Shown here one piece after another: positions 39,272 to 48,214 of a stretch of DNA of 64,000 nucleotides. The stretch is from Pseudomonadales bacterium. Its GTDB lineage: Bacteria > Pseudomonadota > Gammaproteobacteria > Pseudomonadales > DC-out160. Location: positions 62,001-126,000 of the forward strand of contig JAHRWA010000044.1 in assembly GCA_019090455.1 (NCBI GenBank). The letters are read 5' to 3'. Each line of letters begins with the position of its first letter. The stretch's first letter is position 1. The notes under the pieces were generated by a model. It was not told where the DNA came from. It was given only the letters and a program-made list of their open reading frames with translations, and did no database searches. Both the position numbers and the translations under genes were made by a program.

Positions 39272-39921
39272 TATTTAGCCACACCTCTAAAACCTGCCGC
39301 TAAAAAAGGAACGAGTCGCTCCACCACTTCGTGGACAACAATTGATTTGTCAAAATCTTCCTCGTACATCTCTATTAATGCATCAATACCTGACATTGTA
39401 AAAATAGTAGCGCCGAGAGCAAAATGGGTCGCCCAATAAAAATCCTGGGGGGAGTGAGTCGGACATAACTCTTGCATTATCGCCACGATACGCTGAAAAA
39501 CGACACCATATTTATTATTGATATAGTTTCGAAAATGAGACTGAGCTTGAGTATAAGCCAGCCCTAACAACCTCAAAAAAGTAGCCGATTTACGGACGTC
39601 ATAATCGTTAATTTCAGCAGCTGTATAAACCACTAAACGCAATAGCTCTTCTAGCTCAGGTGATTCAGAGCCGGGTTGAGAATTCCATGACTTTTGTTTT
39701 TCATCAAGCACCTCCAAAATTCGCACTGTAAAGGGATCTAGAAACCGCGCAAAAACTGCCTGAATTAGTGACTCTTTTGAACCAAAATGATAGTTAACTG
39801 CCGCTAGATTGACACCCGCCTTACTGGTAATTTTTCGTAGAGAAGTGTCTCCAAAACCTATTTCTGCAAACAACCGTTCGGCAGCATCTAAGATATTTTC
39901 TACCGTCTCTGATTGCGTCAT
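39271..39921 (-). CDS. psrA: TetR-family regulator PsrA
   Basis: 216 residues. The N-terminal helix-turn-helix (AERLFAEIGFGDTSLRKITSKAGVNLAAVNYHFGSKESLIQAVF in two-part reading) is close to Pseudomonas PsrA, which represses itself and beta-oxidation genes, activates rpoS, and releases DNA on binding long-chain acyl-CoA or fatty acid. Gene order with nagZ and the phosphorylase is as in Pseudomonas. A 64-bp perfect palindrome with an AAACGATCGTTT core lies 28 bases before the start and is the probable self-operator. Confidence 0.88.
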   Translation of the reverse strand: MTQSETVENILDAAERLFAEIGFGDTSLRKITSKAGVNLAAVNYHFGSKESLIQAVFARFLDPFTVRILEVLDEKQKSWNSQPGSESPELEELLRLVVYTAAEINDYDVRKSATFLRLLGLAYTQAQSHFRNYINNKYGVVFQRIVAIMQELCPTHSPQDFYWATHFALGATIFTMSGIDALIEMYEEDFDKSIVVHEVVERLVPFLAAGFRGVAK

Positions 39922-39948
39922 TAATATAAAGTACCCTAAGACAATTGA

Positions 39949-40012
39949 TAATTTTAATAAAAGGTCGCTGTTTTAAACGATCGTTTAAAACAGCGACCTT
40001 TTATTAAAATTA
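39949..40012. promoter_or_regulatory. Perfect 64-bp palindrome at the psrA promoter (candidate PsrA operator)
   Basis: Bases 39949-39980 are the exact reverse complement of 39981-40012; the bases just outside (39948 and 40013) break the symmetry. The centre is TTTAAACGATCGTTTAAA, compatible with the known Pseudomonas PsrA box of the form GAAAC-N4-GTTTC, though the outer bases differ. The arms hold GGTCGCTG/CAGCGACC, flanked by A- and T-runs, so a transcript through it would fold into a very long hairpin. Probably an autoregulatory operator and perhaps a 5'-end stabiliser or attenuator. Confidence 0.8.
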
Positions 40013-40035
40013 CGTTCGATATGAGTAATTGTCAA
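40007..40035 (-). promoter_or_regulatory. Sigma-70 promoter of psrA
   Basis: Read on the minus strand: a perfect TTGACA (40035-40030), a 17-base spacer and TAATTT (40012-40007). The -10 forms the first bases of the 64-bp palindrome, so the start of transcription falls inside it, near 40000, and PsrA binding should block initiation. Confidence 0.65.
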
Positions 40036-40112
40036 GAAATAAGGGGGGACGACTTTGCATACATTACACCCAATGCCATTTATTAACATTTGCAGAGGAG
40101 AGATAAAATTAA

Positions 40113-40138
40113 ATAAAAAAGGACAGCCGTAGCTGCCC
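40113..40138 (-). terminator. Rho-independent terminator after the lipoprotein-sorting-like gene
   Basis: On the minus strand GGGCAGC-TACG-GCTGTCC (one G-U pair in a 7-bp stem with a UACG loop) is followed by TTTTTTATTT. It stands about 40 bases after the stop of the gene at 40176-40958 and isolates psrA from it. Confidence 0.85.
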
Positions 40139-40175
40139 AGATACATTCTTAAACCAATTTAAGCGAAATCGGAAT

Positions 40176-40958
40176 TCACCTAGCGCGCTTTAAACTATTT
40201 TTCGTGAAATCGCTTTCCTTTAGACCAGTAGAGAAAGCCATCTCACTAAAAAGCAACTCTGTACTTTTACCTGTTTGATGGTTTTTCATAGTCATATTTA
40301 AAGGACGCCAAAACTTTTCGCTATACAATTCATACTCACTCATAATTAACGTTTTAAGGAGAGATTTTTTTCGATCATAAAAATCGACTTTCAAGGTACG
40401 ATACTCTGCCTTATCCATCCACGCTACATGCCGCGTATAACCTGAATTTTTATCGACAGGATAACGCTCCATCACGAAGCATTCTTTACCATCAAGCTCC
40501 TCATCTCTTAACCATTTATACCCATACTTTTCGACTTCTTGAGAGCTCAGGTCCTCAAACGCAAACTCACTACCAACGAAGGGTCCGGATTTATTCTTAG
40601 AAGCAATTTTTTTAACGCGCTTTAAGGCGGGTAGATACAACCACTGATCATCTGACCTATCCTTGTGAGAATGCGTTAACAGTGCCGTTCCTTTTTGATC
40701 TCTAGGCGTATCAAAAATCATTAGGCTCAAGTCCCCGTCAGCAGGATTTTCTAGAGCTCTAACTCTTAATCGGCGACGACTTTCATCACCACGTTTATTT
40801 TTCAACACCATTTCCATTGTAGAGATGCTATCAACAAACCCCTCTCCTCGGATATCAGCTTCTTTGGCAATAGCCAATCCCTTCTCTTCAGGAGTCTCAG
40901 CTAGCCCACTTAAAGGAAGTGCAGCAAATATCAAACCCAATACTAATGGCTTTACCAT
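40176..40958 (-). CDS. Outer-membrane lipoprotein-sorting-like periplasmic protein (LolA-like fold)
   Basis: About 260 residues with a signal peptide (MVKPLVLGLIFAALPLSGLA). GGAG six bases before ATG 40958 supports this start over ATG 40970. The mature part has RRLRVRALE, DQWLYLPALKRVKKIASKNKSGPFVGSEFAFEDL and a strand-rich remainder, as in the PF17131-type LolA-like family. Relatives are usually encoded beside an MMPL/RND lipid exporter, with which they are thought to shuttle lipids; here the nearest such exporter is at 21.1-23.7 kb. It is a single gene with its own terminator. Confidence 0.75.
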   Translation of the reverse strand: MVKPLVLGLIFAALPLSGLAETPEEKGLAIAKEADIRGEGFVDSISTMEMVLKNKRGDESRRRLRVRALENPADGDLSLMIFDTPRDQKGTALLTHSHKDRSDDQWLYLPALKRVKKIASKNKSGPFVGSEFAFEDLSSQEVEKYGYKWLRDEELDGKECFVMERYPVDKNSGYTRHVAWMDKAEYRTLKVDFYDRKKSLLKTLIMSEYELYSEKFWRPLNMTMKNHQTGKSTELLFSEMAFSTGLKESDFTKNSLKRAR

Positions 40959-41265
40959 TTCATTCTCCATCTCGTTAATTTACATTTTTTACTGATGACA
41001 ACAATAAATTCAATTTTTTACACGCGAGTAAGCATACATGACATTGAAGAGTCTTGGTATGCAACTTTATTAAGCCCCGGCACAAACAAAATGGACATAC
41101 TACGCACTTAAGTCAAACCACTTACTGCTTATAATACAACACAAATAAAATTGACCTCTGAGGATAAGACCAGAAATCGCACCTAGCTAAAAATTGACGA
41201 GCTAATTACGCTTCCCTTTTATACCTCGCTATTCCTGATTCGAATACCTGACCTCAGTTTAACGG

Positions 41266-41293
41266 TTGCCAATTTTTATAAGCTGTATATAAT
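41266..41293 (+). promoter_or_regulatory. lexA promoter
   Basis: TTGCCA (41266-41271), a 16-base spacer and a perfect TATAAT (41288-41293). The -10 lies inside the LexA box, so repressor binding and polymerase binding exclude each other. The start codon is about 100 bases downstream. The rest of the 436-base gap 40959-41394 shows nothing recognisable. Confidence 0.65.
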
Positions 41294-41298
41294 CACAG
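41283..41298 (+). promoter_or_regulatory. LexA box of lexA
   Basis: CTGTATATAATCACAG is a CTG-N10-CAG SOS box of the gammaproteobacterial type with the preferred TATATAA interior. It overlaps the -10 of the lexA promoter, as expected for self-repression. Confidence 0.9.
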
Positions 41299-41394
41299 CA
41301 TATGTATAAAAAATCAGGTCCTACAAACTATACACTCGACTCGACTTGATTTAAAACACTCGATAACCTTTTTACATATTAGGACATTCTTTAA

Positions 41395-41997
41395 ATGGAA
41401 AAACTAACCCCGCGCCAAAATGAAGTTCTAGAGTTAATCCGAAGTAGCATTGTGGAAACCGGGTACCCCCCTACTCGCATGGAAATCGCTGATGAACTAG
41501 GCTTTCGCTCCCCTAATGCTGCAGAGGAACACCTTCGAGCCTTAGAACGAAAAGGGGCAATAGAGATGGTCCCAGGTGCTTCTCGCGGAATTAGAATTCC
41601 GGACATGCACGAAGGTATACCTATTGTTGGACAGGTTGCCGCGGGGCACCCGATACTCGCGGAAGAAAATATTGAAGAGTACTGCAATATTGCAGACAAC
41701 CTCTTTCACCCACGCGCTCATTACCTGTTACGCGTAAAAGGATTAAGCATGAAAGATATCGGGATAATGGACGGTGACTTGCTGGCTGTTCATAAAACTG
41801 AGCAAGCTCAAAATGGTCAAATTGTGGTAGCAAGGATTGAGGACGAAGTCACCGTTAAGCGTTACAAGAAATCTAGAAACAAAGTATTTTTATTTCCTGA
41901 AAATGAAGGTTTCGAGCCTATCGAAATCAATCTAAAAACTGAAGAACTCACAATTGAAGGGCGTGCTGTAGGCATCATTAGAAATAACGGTCTTTAG
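41395..41997 (+). CDS. lexA: SOS repressor LexA
   Basis: 200 residues, the usual length. The winged-helix DNA-binding domain opens with [15 protein letters not shown] and contains [15 protein letters not shown]. The self-cleavage site is Ala83-Gly84 (QVAAGHPI), with catalytic Ser118 (GLSMKDIG) and Lys155 (TVKRY). RecA filaments trigger cleavage after DNA damage. A LexA box overlaps its promoter, and a nearly identical box precedes imuA at the other end of the window. sulA, which accompanies lexA in Pseudomonas, is not present next to it. Confidence 0.95.
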   Translation: MEKLTPRQNEVLELIRSSIVETGYPPTRMEIADELGFRSPNAAEEHLRALERKGAIEMVPGASRGIRIPDMHEGIPIVGQVAAGHPILAEENIEEYCNIADNLFHPRAHYLLRVKGLSMKDIGIMDGDLLAVHKTEQAQNGQIVVARIEDEVTVKRYKKSRNKVFLFPENEGFEPIEINLKTEELTIEGRAVGIIRNNGL

Positions 41998-42043
41998 ATA
42001 CATCAAGAGCAATACACTGACATAACATGAAATGAGCACAAAA

Positions 42044-42310
42044 TTAGTGCAGCGTCTCCAATTCTGCTTCTGCAAGAACTTCCTGATCATATATCCGGCT
42101 CACTAATTGCACCCCAGCACCAAGCATCGCACGACCTATGCCTGCTTTGGTATCACCTAAAAACAATTTTGCTTCTTCAGAAAATTGAATTTTCACCAAA
42201 GGCTCGCTGTCATCGTCAATTTTGCGCAAGACTATCTCACCAGTTGGTAATTCCACAATTTCCAAGACTGAAGAAGACATCACATCACTTAACTCTTCTT
42301 TTTTTTCCAT
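42044..42310 (-). CDS. Small conserved protein between lexA and topA, unknown function
   Basis: 88 residues, soluble, acidic. Central part: VLEIVELPTGEIVLRK, SEPLVKIQFSEEAKLFLGD, then a helix IGRAMLGAGVQLVSRIYDQEV. Convergent to lexA and upstream of nothing on its strand until lexA. In Pseudomonas a small hypothetical gene occupies a similar place between sulA and topA, and this is probably its counterpart (from memory). It is not SulA, which is longer and has a RecA-like fold. Confidence 0.65.
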   Translation of the reverse strand: MEKKEELSDVMSSSVLEIVELPTGEIVLRKIDDDSEPLVKIQFSEEAKLFLGDTKAGIGRAMLGAGVQLVSRIYDQEVLAEAELETLH

Positions 42311-42489
42311 GACGCTGAGTCTAACACAGCATCATTATTACCGCTACGGAAGCCAGCGAGGCTCTCTCACAAAGCCGATATACAATACTTCCTTCTTACA
42401 ATAAAATTCGCAAAGGTATTTTTTACTTGATGAACACTCATGTCCCCTTACTGCAAAAAAGGAACACCTCTTCGCATATATCAAAGCGC

Positions 42490-45213
42490 TTAATCTTCTT
42501 GTTTTTTCTTGGAAGCTACCTTCTTCTTCACCACTTTTTTCTTCACTACTTTTTTCTTTGCCGCTTTTTTCTTCACTACCTTTTTCTTTGGTGGAGGAAC
42601 TTCCTCCATCCATTTACTACCTTGATAGTAAGCTCGCCAGCCAGTAGCCTTACCCTCAACTTCAGTCATTACGTACTGTTCTTTTGTCTTACGACTATAT
42701 CGAATAATCGAGACATTTCCTTCAGGGTCTTTCAAAGGTGCTGCAGTCAGATAAACGAACTTGGGATCCAAATCATCCTTTACAGTCAGTATTTCTTCTA
42801 CCTTTGGCGCACGAGTTTCTCGATGCTTAGGAAATTGGCTCGCAGCCAGAAATATTCCCGCCGCTCCATCTCTCAACAAATAAAAATCATCAGTTTTCTC
42901 GCACAGGAGGTGCGGCATAGGTACTGGATCCGCTTTCGGAGGTGCAGCTTCACCGCTACGCAATAGCTTTCTAGTATTGCTGCACTCGTCATTGGTACAA
43001 CCAAAGTATTTGCCAAAACGACCAGACTTAAGCTGCATATCTGACTCGCACTTATCGCACTCGATAAGAGGGCCATCATAGCCTTTTATCTTGAACTGAC
43101 CCTCTTCTATATCAATGCCTATGCAATCTGGACTATTACCACAAACATGTAGCTTGCGTCCTTCATCAATCAGATAATTCTCCATCGCTGTACTGCAAAT
43201 TGAGCATCGACGTTTCGCCATCAGCGCTTCTGTTTCAGCATCCTCTTCACTAGTGCTTTCGACTTCCTCCCCAGAAATTAAATTTATCGTTTTTGTACAA
43301 CGCTCTTTTGGTGGCAATGCATAACCAGAACACCCCAAAAAAACCCCAGTACTGGCAGTACGCAACTGCATATTCCTATGGCAAGTCGGACATTCGATAT
43401 CAGTATCAATGGGATTATTTTCCCGCATGCCTCCATCGGACTTTTGGGCCTCACTTAATCGGCCCTGAAAATCATGATAGAACTCGTTTAATACTTCCTT
43501 CCATTTTGCTTCACCATTTGAGATCTCATCCAAAGAACTCTCCATCCCAGCGGTAAAGTTGTAATCCATCAAATGCGAAAAACACTCAGTTAAGCGATCC
43601 GTTACTATCTCCCCCATTTTCTCGGCAAAGAACCGTCTATTTTCGACTCTTACGTAGCCTCGATCTTGAATAGTAGAAATAATAGCCGCATATGTAGATG
43701 GACGACCTATTCCCTTTTTCTCCAACTCTTTGACTAAGCTTGCTTCAGAATATCGAGCGGGTGGCTTGGTAAAATGCTGCTTAGGATCAAGCTCCACTAA
43801 CTTAAGCCGCTCACCCACTTTGACATCGGGCAATTGTAAATCTTCATCTTTGCCACTCGTCGGTTGTACCCGCAAATGCCCATCAAATACTAAAATTCGG
43901 CCACGAGTTTTTAATTCATAATTCCCCGCTTTTACCGTAATATTAGAACTCAAAAACTCTGCCTGCGTCATTTGGCAAGCAACGAACCGACGCCATATAA
44001 GCTCATAGAGCCGCTCAGCATCTCTATCCATCTTTACCAACTGAGTTGACTTCTTAGCCACATCAGAAGGACGAATCGCCTCATGCGCCTCTTGTGCGCC
44101 TTCTTTGGCACTATAACTAATCGGGTCTTTCGGCAAATAGCGTTTTCCGTAACCATCTAAAATATGTGCCCGACAAGCTTCTACCGCCTCCGAACTCAAA
44201 TTTGTCGAATCCGTTCTCATGTAACTGATATAGCCTGCCTCATACAGCCGCTGAGCAAGCATCATTGTTTTCTTTACACCAAAACTTAGCCTAGTACTGG
44301 CAGCTTGCTGAAGTGTAGAGGTGATAAATGGTGCGGGAGGACGACTTCTAGTGGGCTTATCTTCTCGGTTAAGAACATCAAAATCTGCAACATTGAGTAC
44401 ATCCAACGCTACTTGAGCCTGCGTTTCATTTGCGGGCCTAAATTTGTCGCCATTGCATTTGGCCACCTGCAATCGCAACGGAACTTTAGCTTGAGTAGCT
44501 GTGTCCGCAAATATTTCCCAAAACTCTTCTGGATTAAATGCCCTTATCTCTCTCTCTCGATCCACCAATATGCGGACCGCAACCGATTGCACTCGACCCG
44601 CTGACAACCCTCTCGCGACTTTCGCCCACAGTAGTGGCGAAACCATATATCCCACTACTCTGTCTAAAAACCTTCGTGTTTGTTGCGCGTTAACTCGTCC
44701 AATATCAAGGCTGCCCGGCTCATCAAAAGCCGCACTAATGGCAGACTCGGTTATTTCATTAAAAACCACACGTTTGTAACGACCTTCATCACCACCGATA
44801 ACTTGCTGCAAATGCCAGGCTATCGCCTCACCTTCTCTATCCAAATCCGTTGCGAGATAGATGTGATCGGCATCTTTAGCTAGCTTTTTTAATTCATCTA
44901 CGACTTTCTCTTTTCCCGGTAGAATTTCGTAAGTCGCCTCCCAATCCTGATCCGGATCTATCCCCATCCGTGAAATGAGTGCAGCCTTCGCCTTCTGTTT
45001 TTTATAGGCTGCCTTTTTATCTGGATCCATTTTGCGAGTTTTAGCTGCCTCCTTCGCTCGAGCGACAGGGTCTACTTTTTTTCTTCCCCCCCCACTCACA
45101 GGCAAGTCTCGCACGTGTCCCACACTGGACTTTACGACGAAATCCTTTCCTAAATATTTATTGATTGTTTTCGCCTTCGCAGGTGACTCAACAATAACCA
45201 GTGACTTTCCCAT
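42490..45213 (-). CDS. topA: DNA topoisomerase I
   Basis: About 907 residues. Starts with [22 protein letters not shown], the family start (an in-frame ATG nine codons upstream is less likely). The TOPRIM region has [15 protein letters not shown], the catalytic tyrosine is in [14 protein letters not shown], and three C-terminal zinc-finger-type Cys-4 modules follow (CPTCHRNM..., CSICSTAM..., CDKCESDM...CTNDEC). The enzyme relaxes negative supercoils. A lysine-rich tail of about 30 residues in repeats of KKKVV ends the protein, and may bind DNA electrostatically. Its promoter is at 45264-45292. Confidence 0.95.
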   Translation of the reverse strand: MGKSLVIVESPAKAKTINKYLGKDFVVKSSVGHVRDLPVSGGGRKKVDPVARAKEAAKTRKMDPDKKAAYKKQKAKAALISRMGIDPDQDWEATYEILPGKEKVVDELKKLAKDADHIYLATDLDREGEAIAWHLQQVIGGDEGRYKRVVFNEITESAISAAFDEPGSLDIGRVNAQQTRRFLDRVVGYMVSPLLWAKVARGLSAGRVQSVAVRILVDREREIRAFNPEEFWEIFADTATQAKVPLRLQVAKCNGDKFRPANETQAQVALDVLNVADFDVLNREDKPTRSRPPAPFITSTLQQAASTRLSFGVKKTMMLAQRLYEAGYISYMRTDSTNLSSEAVEACRAHILDGYGKRYLPKDPISYSAKEGAQEAHEAIRPSDVAKKSTQLVKMDRDAERLYELIWRRFVACQMTQAEFLSSNITVKAGNYELKTRGRILVFDGHLRVQPTSGKDEDLQLPDVKVGERLKLVELDPKQHFTKPPARYSEASLVKELEKKGIGRPSTYAAIISTIQDRGYVRVENRRFFAEKMGEIVTDRLTECFSHLMDYNFTAGMESSLDEISNGEAKWKEVLNEFYHDFQGRLSEAQKSDGGMRENNPIDTDIECPTCHRNMQLRTASTGVFLGCSGYALPPKERCTKTINLISGEEVESTSEEDAETEALMAKRRCSICSTAMENYLIDEGRKLHVCGNSPDCIGIDIEEGQFKIKGYDGPLIECDKCESDMQLKSGRFGKYFGCTNDECSNTRKLLRSGEAAPPKADPVPMPHLLCEKTDDFYLLRDGAAGIFLAASQFPKHRETRAPKVEEILTVKDDLDPKFVYLTAAPLKDPEGNVSIIRYSRKTKEQYVMTEVEGKATGWRAYYQGSKWMEEVPPPKKKVVKKKAAKKKVVKKKVVKKKVASKKKQED
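42505..42597. repeat. 15-bp-type repeats encoding the lysine-rich TopA tail
   Basis: Imperfect tandem copies of a unit encoding KKKVV or KKKAA, about six units, at the 3' end of topA. It is in frame, so slippage would change tail length without truncating the enzyme. Confidence 0.65.
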
Positions 45214-45263
45214 ATAGATTATATTACCACCAAGTTTCATTCTCTATTAATATAAAGGCGACA

Positions 45264-45292
45264 TATATAAGTGCTAGATTTCTTCCGGTCAA
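45264..45292 (-). promoter_or_regulatory. topA promoter
   Basis: On the minus strand: TTGACC (45292-45287), spacer of exactly 17 bases, TATATA (45269-45264). The start codon is 51 bases after the -10. The remaining gap up to 45578 is AT-rich without other recognised elements except the inverted repeat next listed. Confidence 0.6.
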
Positions 45293-45312
45293 GAGAACTT
45301 TTTCTCTTGACC
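45287..45312. repeat. 10-bp inverted repeat overlapping the topA -35
   Basis: GGTCAAGAGA (45287-45296) and its exact reverse complement (45303-45312) with a six-base A/T-rich centre. One arm contains the -35 hexamer of the topA promoter, so a regulator may bind here; it could also be a DNA-topology-sensitive cruciform. Confidence 0.6.
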
Positions 45313-45578
45313 TCATTCTGTTTTTAAGACAATCTTTTTTTACTCGTCAAATTTTTTTAGAAAATAAGTTAGAAGGAATTTGCATTATTAGCCTCTAGTA
45401 CTATGATATTTATAAGTTTTTTTACTTTAAAAATAATATTCCACATATTAGCTATTCCACTAATTTCAGATCAGATAAGCAGCAGTGTGTAATATATTTT
45501 TTTGCCAACGACCTCCGATAAAATGACAACATTATAACCACATTTTATTTACTCTATTTTTTAAAACTTTGGTGATTT

Positions 45579-46241
45579 ATGAGTCCGATAACTGCGCTAG
45601 GTGGACTGATAATCCTAGCCATCGCTGCCATTATTGCCAGCTCCATGGCTAACCAACGGTTTATCGAGGCCAGTGAAAAAACAAGAAATCTAAAAGCCTT
45701 AAAATACCGAGCATTGCAACTGCAAGAAATACTCGAAGGATTAGCCCGCACCACCTGCAATGTGGAGATTCGCCATGCGCTTAGCGAATGCATGCTCGAT
45801 ACCCTTCGCGATATCAAAGACACCGACCCGGAACACCCAGGAATTGATGTCGTTATGGAAGCCGCACGTCAAATAATGTCATTACCTCCAAAATCCTTAG
45901 TTAATAATGATGGGCCTGCGGAAAGTGATGGCGAAATTAAAAAGTTGCAAGGATACATACTTGCCGCAGTAGCGCTCGTCAGGAAGCTACCTGAAATGGG
46001 TCGAATTACTCATGCTGACGCTCAAGGGTGGGCGTCACATTTACACATGCTATATGTTCAAGTGGAAGTCGATGCACATATGATGAAAGGCCACAAAGCT
46101 CTCTCACTTGGCGAGAAAGGGGATGCCTCGACTCATTTTAGAGTTGCACAAACAAAATTAATCCAATCGAAATATCATGGTGAAAATAAAAAACTGGAAA
46201 TAGAAAAGATTGGGGAAATTATTAGAGGAATATTCAACTAA
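45579..46241 (+). CDS. Membrane-anchored helical protein, unknown function
   Basis: 220 residues. One N-terminal helix (about 3-24, ITALGGLIILAIAAIIASSMA) anchors a helical cytoplasmic or periplasmic domain with NLKALKYRALQLQEILEGLA and, later, DAQGWASHLHMLYVQVEVDAHMMKGHKAL. Divergent from topA and before another exported protein of unknown role. No named family is recognised with confidence. Confidence 0.55.
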   Translation: MSPITALGGLIILAIAAIIASSMANQRFIEASEKTRNLKALKYRALQLQEILEGLARTTCNVEIRHALSECMLDTLRDIKDTDPEHPGIDVVMEAARQIMSLPPKSLVNNDGPAESDGEIKKLQGYILAAVALVRKLPEMGRITHADAQGWASHLHMLYVQVEVDAHMMKGHKALSLGEKGDASTHFRVAQTKLIQSKYHGENKKLEIEKIGEIIRGIFN

Positions 46242-46385
46242 AAGCCTGAACCGTAAAACAACCATTTCATGGCAAATGCACACTACTCTATACTGATTAT
46301 TTTTTGTCATACTAAGGTGACGATCCATTTATTGGCTATCATTTTAGGTAGAAACGTAAAATGTAATCAGTAAAGGCATTATGAC

Positions 46386-47285
46386 ATGGATTATTATCCA
46401 ATCCTTTCCCGTAGACCACTCCCTTTTAATCTAGTCAAAATAAGTATGGCCACCTTAACGATAATACTCTTCACATGGCTCCCAATTTTCACTCCAACAA
46501 CTGCTGCTGATACCACATACAAGTCACTAAACTCCAAAGCCCTAACTAATACTCCGCCGGCATCCCTTATCATTGCAGAGCTCCACCTATCTCGCCTACT
46601 ACTACAAAAAATCATAATGAATTACCACCTTTTTTCGGTAAAAGGATCTGATCCAATGTATGACCAAGCGATACAAACGCATATAAAATCATTCGATCTG
46701 CTGACTATATCATTCCCTATCACTCTTACGGATGAAAGCCATACTGCCACTCTAGAATCACTGAGTAATAACTGGAAATCGTTCAATCAACAACTTGCAA
46801 GCAACCGTAAACAGGTAAGAAAAAAAGGATCGGCAAACATACAAACTACAGATGACATGATGGCTAGCGCCGAATTACTCAGAATTGACTTAGTTGATAT
46901 CACGACAGAAGTTGCCATCGCCAATCATCATAGAGTCAAAGGCAGCATTGCAAAAGCTAGGGAACTTACTCTCATCATTCAACAACTCGCCACAGACTAT
47001 GCAGGGCGCTCTTCTTCGTCATTTGGTGTTTCTCACAAAGCACAAGGGATCGACAAACCAATTGATGTTCTAGCTAAAGAGTTTTCTAGCAAGCTGGATA
47101 CACTCGCACTACACAAAGGGAACAATACAGAAATAAAAACGCTGTTCCGAAAAATTCAAACCAAATGGCGCTTTATCGAAAAACCTTTAGAAAACTACAC
47201 AGAAAGCAGTATTCCGTTCTTAATTACACGTTATAGCGAGCACATTATTTCGTCGCTACAAAAAATTGCATCACTTTATCAATAA
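46386..47285 (+). CDS. Exported helical protein, possibly PilJ/NarX-like sensory domain fold
   Basis: 299 residues with an N-terminal hydrophobic segment (about 18-42, ISMATLTIILFTWLPIF) that is either signal peptide or anchor. Two helical halves follow, each with long amphipathic helices. The end IPFLITRYSEHIISSLQKIASLY and ELTLIIQQLATDYAGR recall the PilJ-type N-terminal domains of type IV pilus chemoreceptors, but the similarity is weak and no signalling domain is present. Follows the previous gene by 144 bases on the same strand. Confidence 0.45.
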   Translation: MDYYPILSRRPLPFNLVKISMATLTIILFTWLPIFTPTTAADTTYKSLNSKALTNTPPASLIIAELHLSRLLLQKIIMNYHLFSVKGSDPMYDQAIQTHIKSFDLLTISFPITLTDESHTATLESLSNNWKSFNQQLASNRKQVRKKGSANIQTTDDMMASAELLRIDLVDITTEVAIANHHRVKGSIAKARELTLIIQQLATDYAGRSSSSFGVSHKAQGIDKPIDVLAKEFSSKLDTLALHKGNNTEIKTLFRKIQTKWRFIEKPLENYTESSIPFLITRYSEHIISSLQKIASLYQ

Positions 47286-47309
47286 GAAAAGAAAGAGATC
47301 GGGCGAGCA

Positions 47310-47855
47310 TCAGCTTTTCGTCCCCTTTATATCAGCGACAATAAGCTGAGATAAAGTTTGTAGATATTGCTTTATCTGTTCTACAGAAGTTTCGTCACCC
47401 CTTTCGTGCCAATAAACAGAACAACTTTTATAGCTCAGCTGAATTGCAACAACTCCCAAAGAAGAACCTTTAATCTCTTCAAACAATGCTCTCAGCTCTG
47501 GTATTTTATCGAGTTTATTCCCCGAGACTTCGTGCCATTGCCACTCTTCATTCCCTTTATAAATCCAGCGAAAATAGGTTCCATTGAAGCTGGCAGCATT
47601 ACTACCCCGAAAATCATCGGCACTTAACTGACTATCGTCAAAAGTTAACGTATATCGCACAAACCGATTCGCCTCAATGAGCACATTAGTCTCAGCCCAT
47701 TTAAAACGTTTTACACCTGGACAAGTAACCGACATTCCGGCGGACATTGCTTGAGTTCGTAATTTGGAAATATGACGTTCCCTCGGCGTCGGCCGTAACC
47801 ATAAAATGGGACCTACCATCATGGAAATAACTAACAGAATGATGACGTATTCCAT
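47310..47855 (-). CDS. Membrane-anchored protein of unknown function
   Basis: About 181 residues. One N-terminal helix (MEYVIILLVISMMVGPILWL) then RPTPRERHISKLRTQA and a mixed alpha/beta domain. ATG 47855 is well supported: AGGGTGG lies about five bases before it, whereas the frame open further upstream has no start with a binding site. Convergent with the preceding plus-strand gene, ending 24 bases from it. No family recognised. Confidence 0.6.
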   Translation of the reverse strand: MEYVIILLVISMMVGPILWLRPTPRERHISKLRTQAMSAGMSVTCPGVKRFKWAETNVLIEANRFVRYTLTFDDSQLSADDFRGSNAASFNGTYFRWIYKGNEEWQWHEVSGNKLDKIPELRALFEEIKGSSLGVVAIQLSYKSCSVYWHERGDETSVEQIKQYLQTLSQLIVADIKGTKS

Positions 47856-47968
47856 AGTACCCACCCTATTCCAGAAAATTAGCCCCAATGTCTGCTGCCA
47901 CTTTACAGACAACGATAACTGATACAATATACTTTCAATGTTATCCGATAACTGAGCCGACTTAAGCC

Positions 47969-48181
47969 ATGAAAGATGAAACGTCTAAAAAAAGATCCAG
48001 TATTTTTCAAGCAATACTCAGTGTTTTTGCTGCAGGTGTTGGTATACAAAGTAATAAAAATAGAGAGCAAGATTTTAACGAAGGCAACTTCAAAACTACG
48101 ATTTTTGCTGGATTAATTGGCGTTGTTATTTTCATATCAGTTTTGGTAGCCATCGTTACTCTTGTGTTAGACAAATCCTAA
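47969..48181 (+). CDS. DUF2970 small membrane protein
   Basis: 70 residues. The sequence SIFQAILSVFAAGVGIQSNKNREQDF followed by a single helix (TIFAGLIGVVIFISVLVAIVTLVL) is the DUF2970 pattern. In related bacteria this gene sits inside the cytochrome oxidase operon between ctaG and coxC. Here it lies beyond the SURF1 end of the cluster and on the other strand, and ctaG and coxC follow each other directly. Function unknown, presumably oxidase related. Confidence 0.75.
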   Translation: MKDETSKKRSSIFQAILSVFAAGVGIQSNKNREQDFNEGNFKTTIFAGLIGVVIFISVLVAIVTLVLDKS

Positions 48182-48214
48182 CAGTAAATGGAACAACCCT
48201 GATCTTGCATAATA

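Noticed and set aside
42044-42310. Possible sulA next to lexA
   Set aside because: Too short (88 residues) and without the SulA core; the sequence fits a different small conserved protein.
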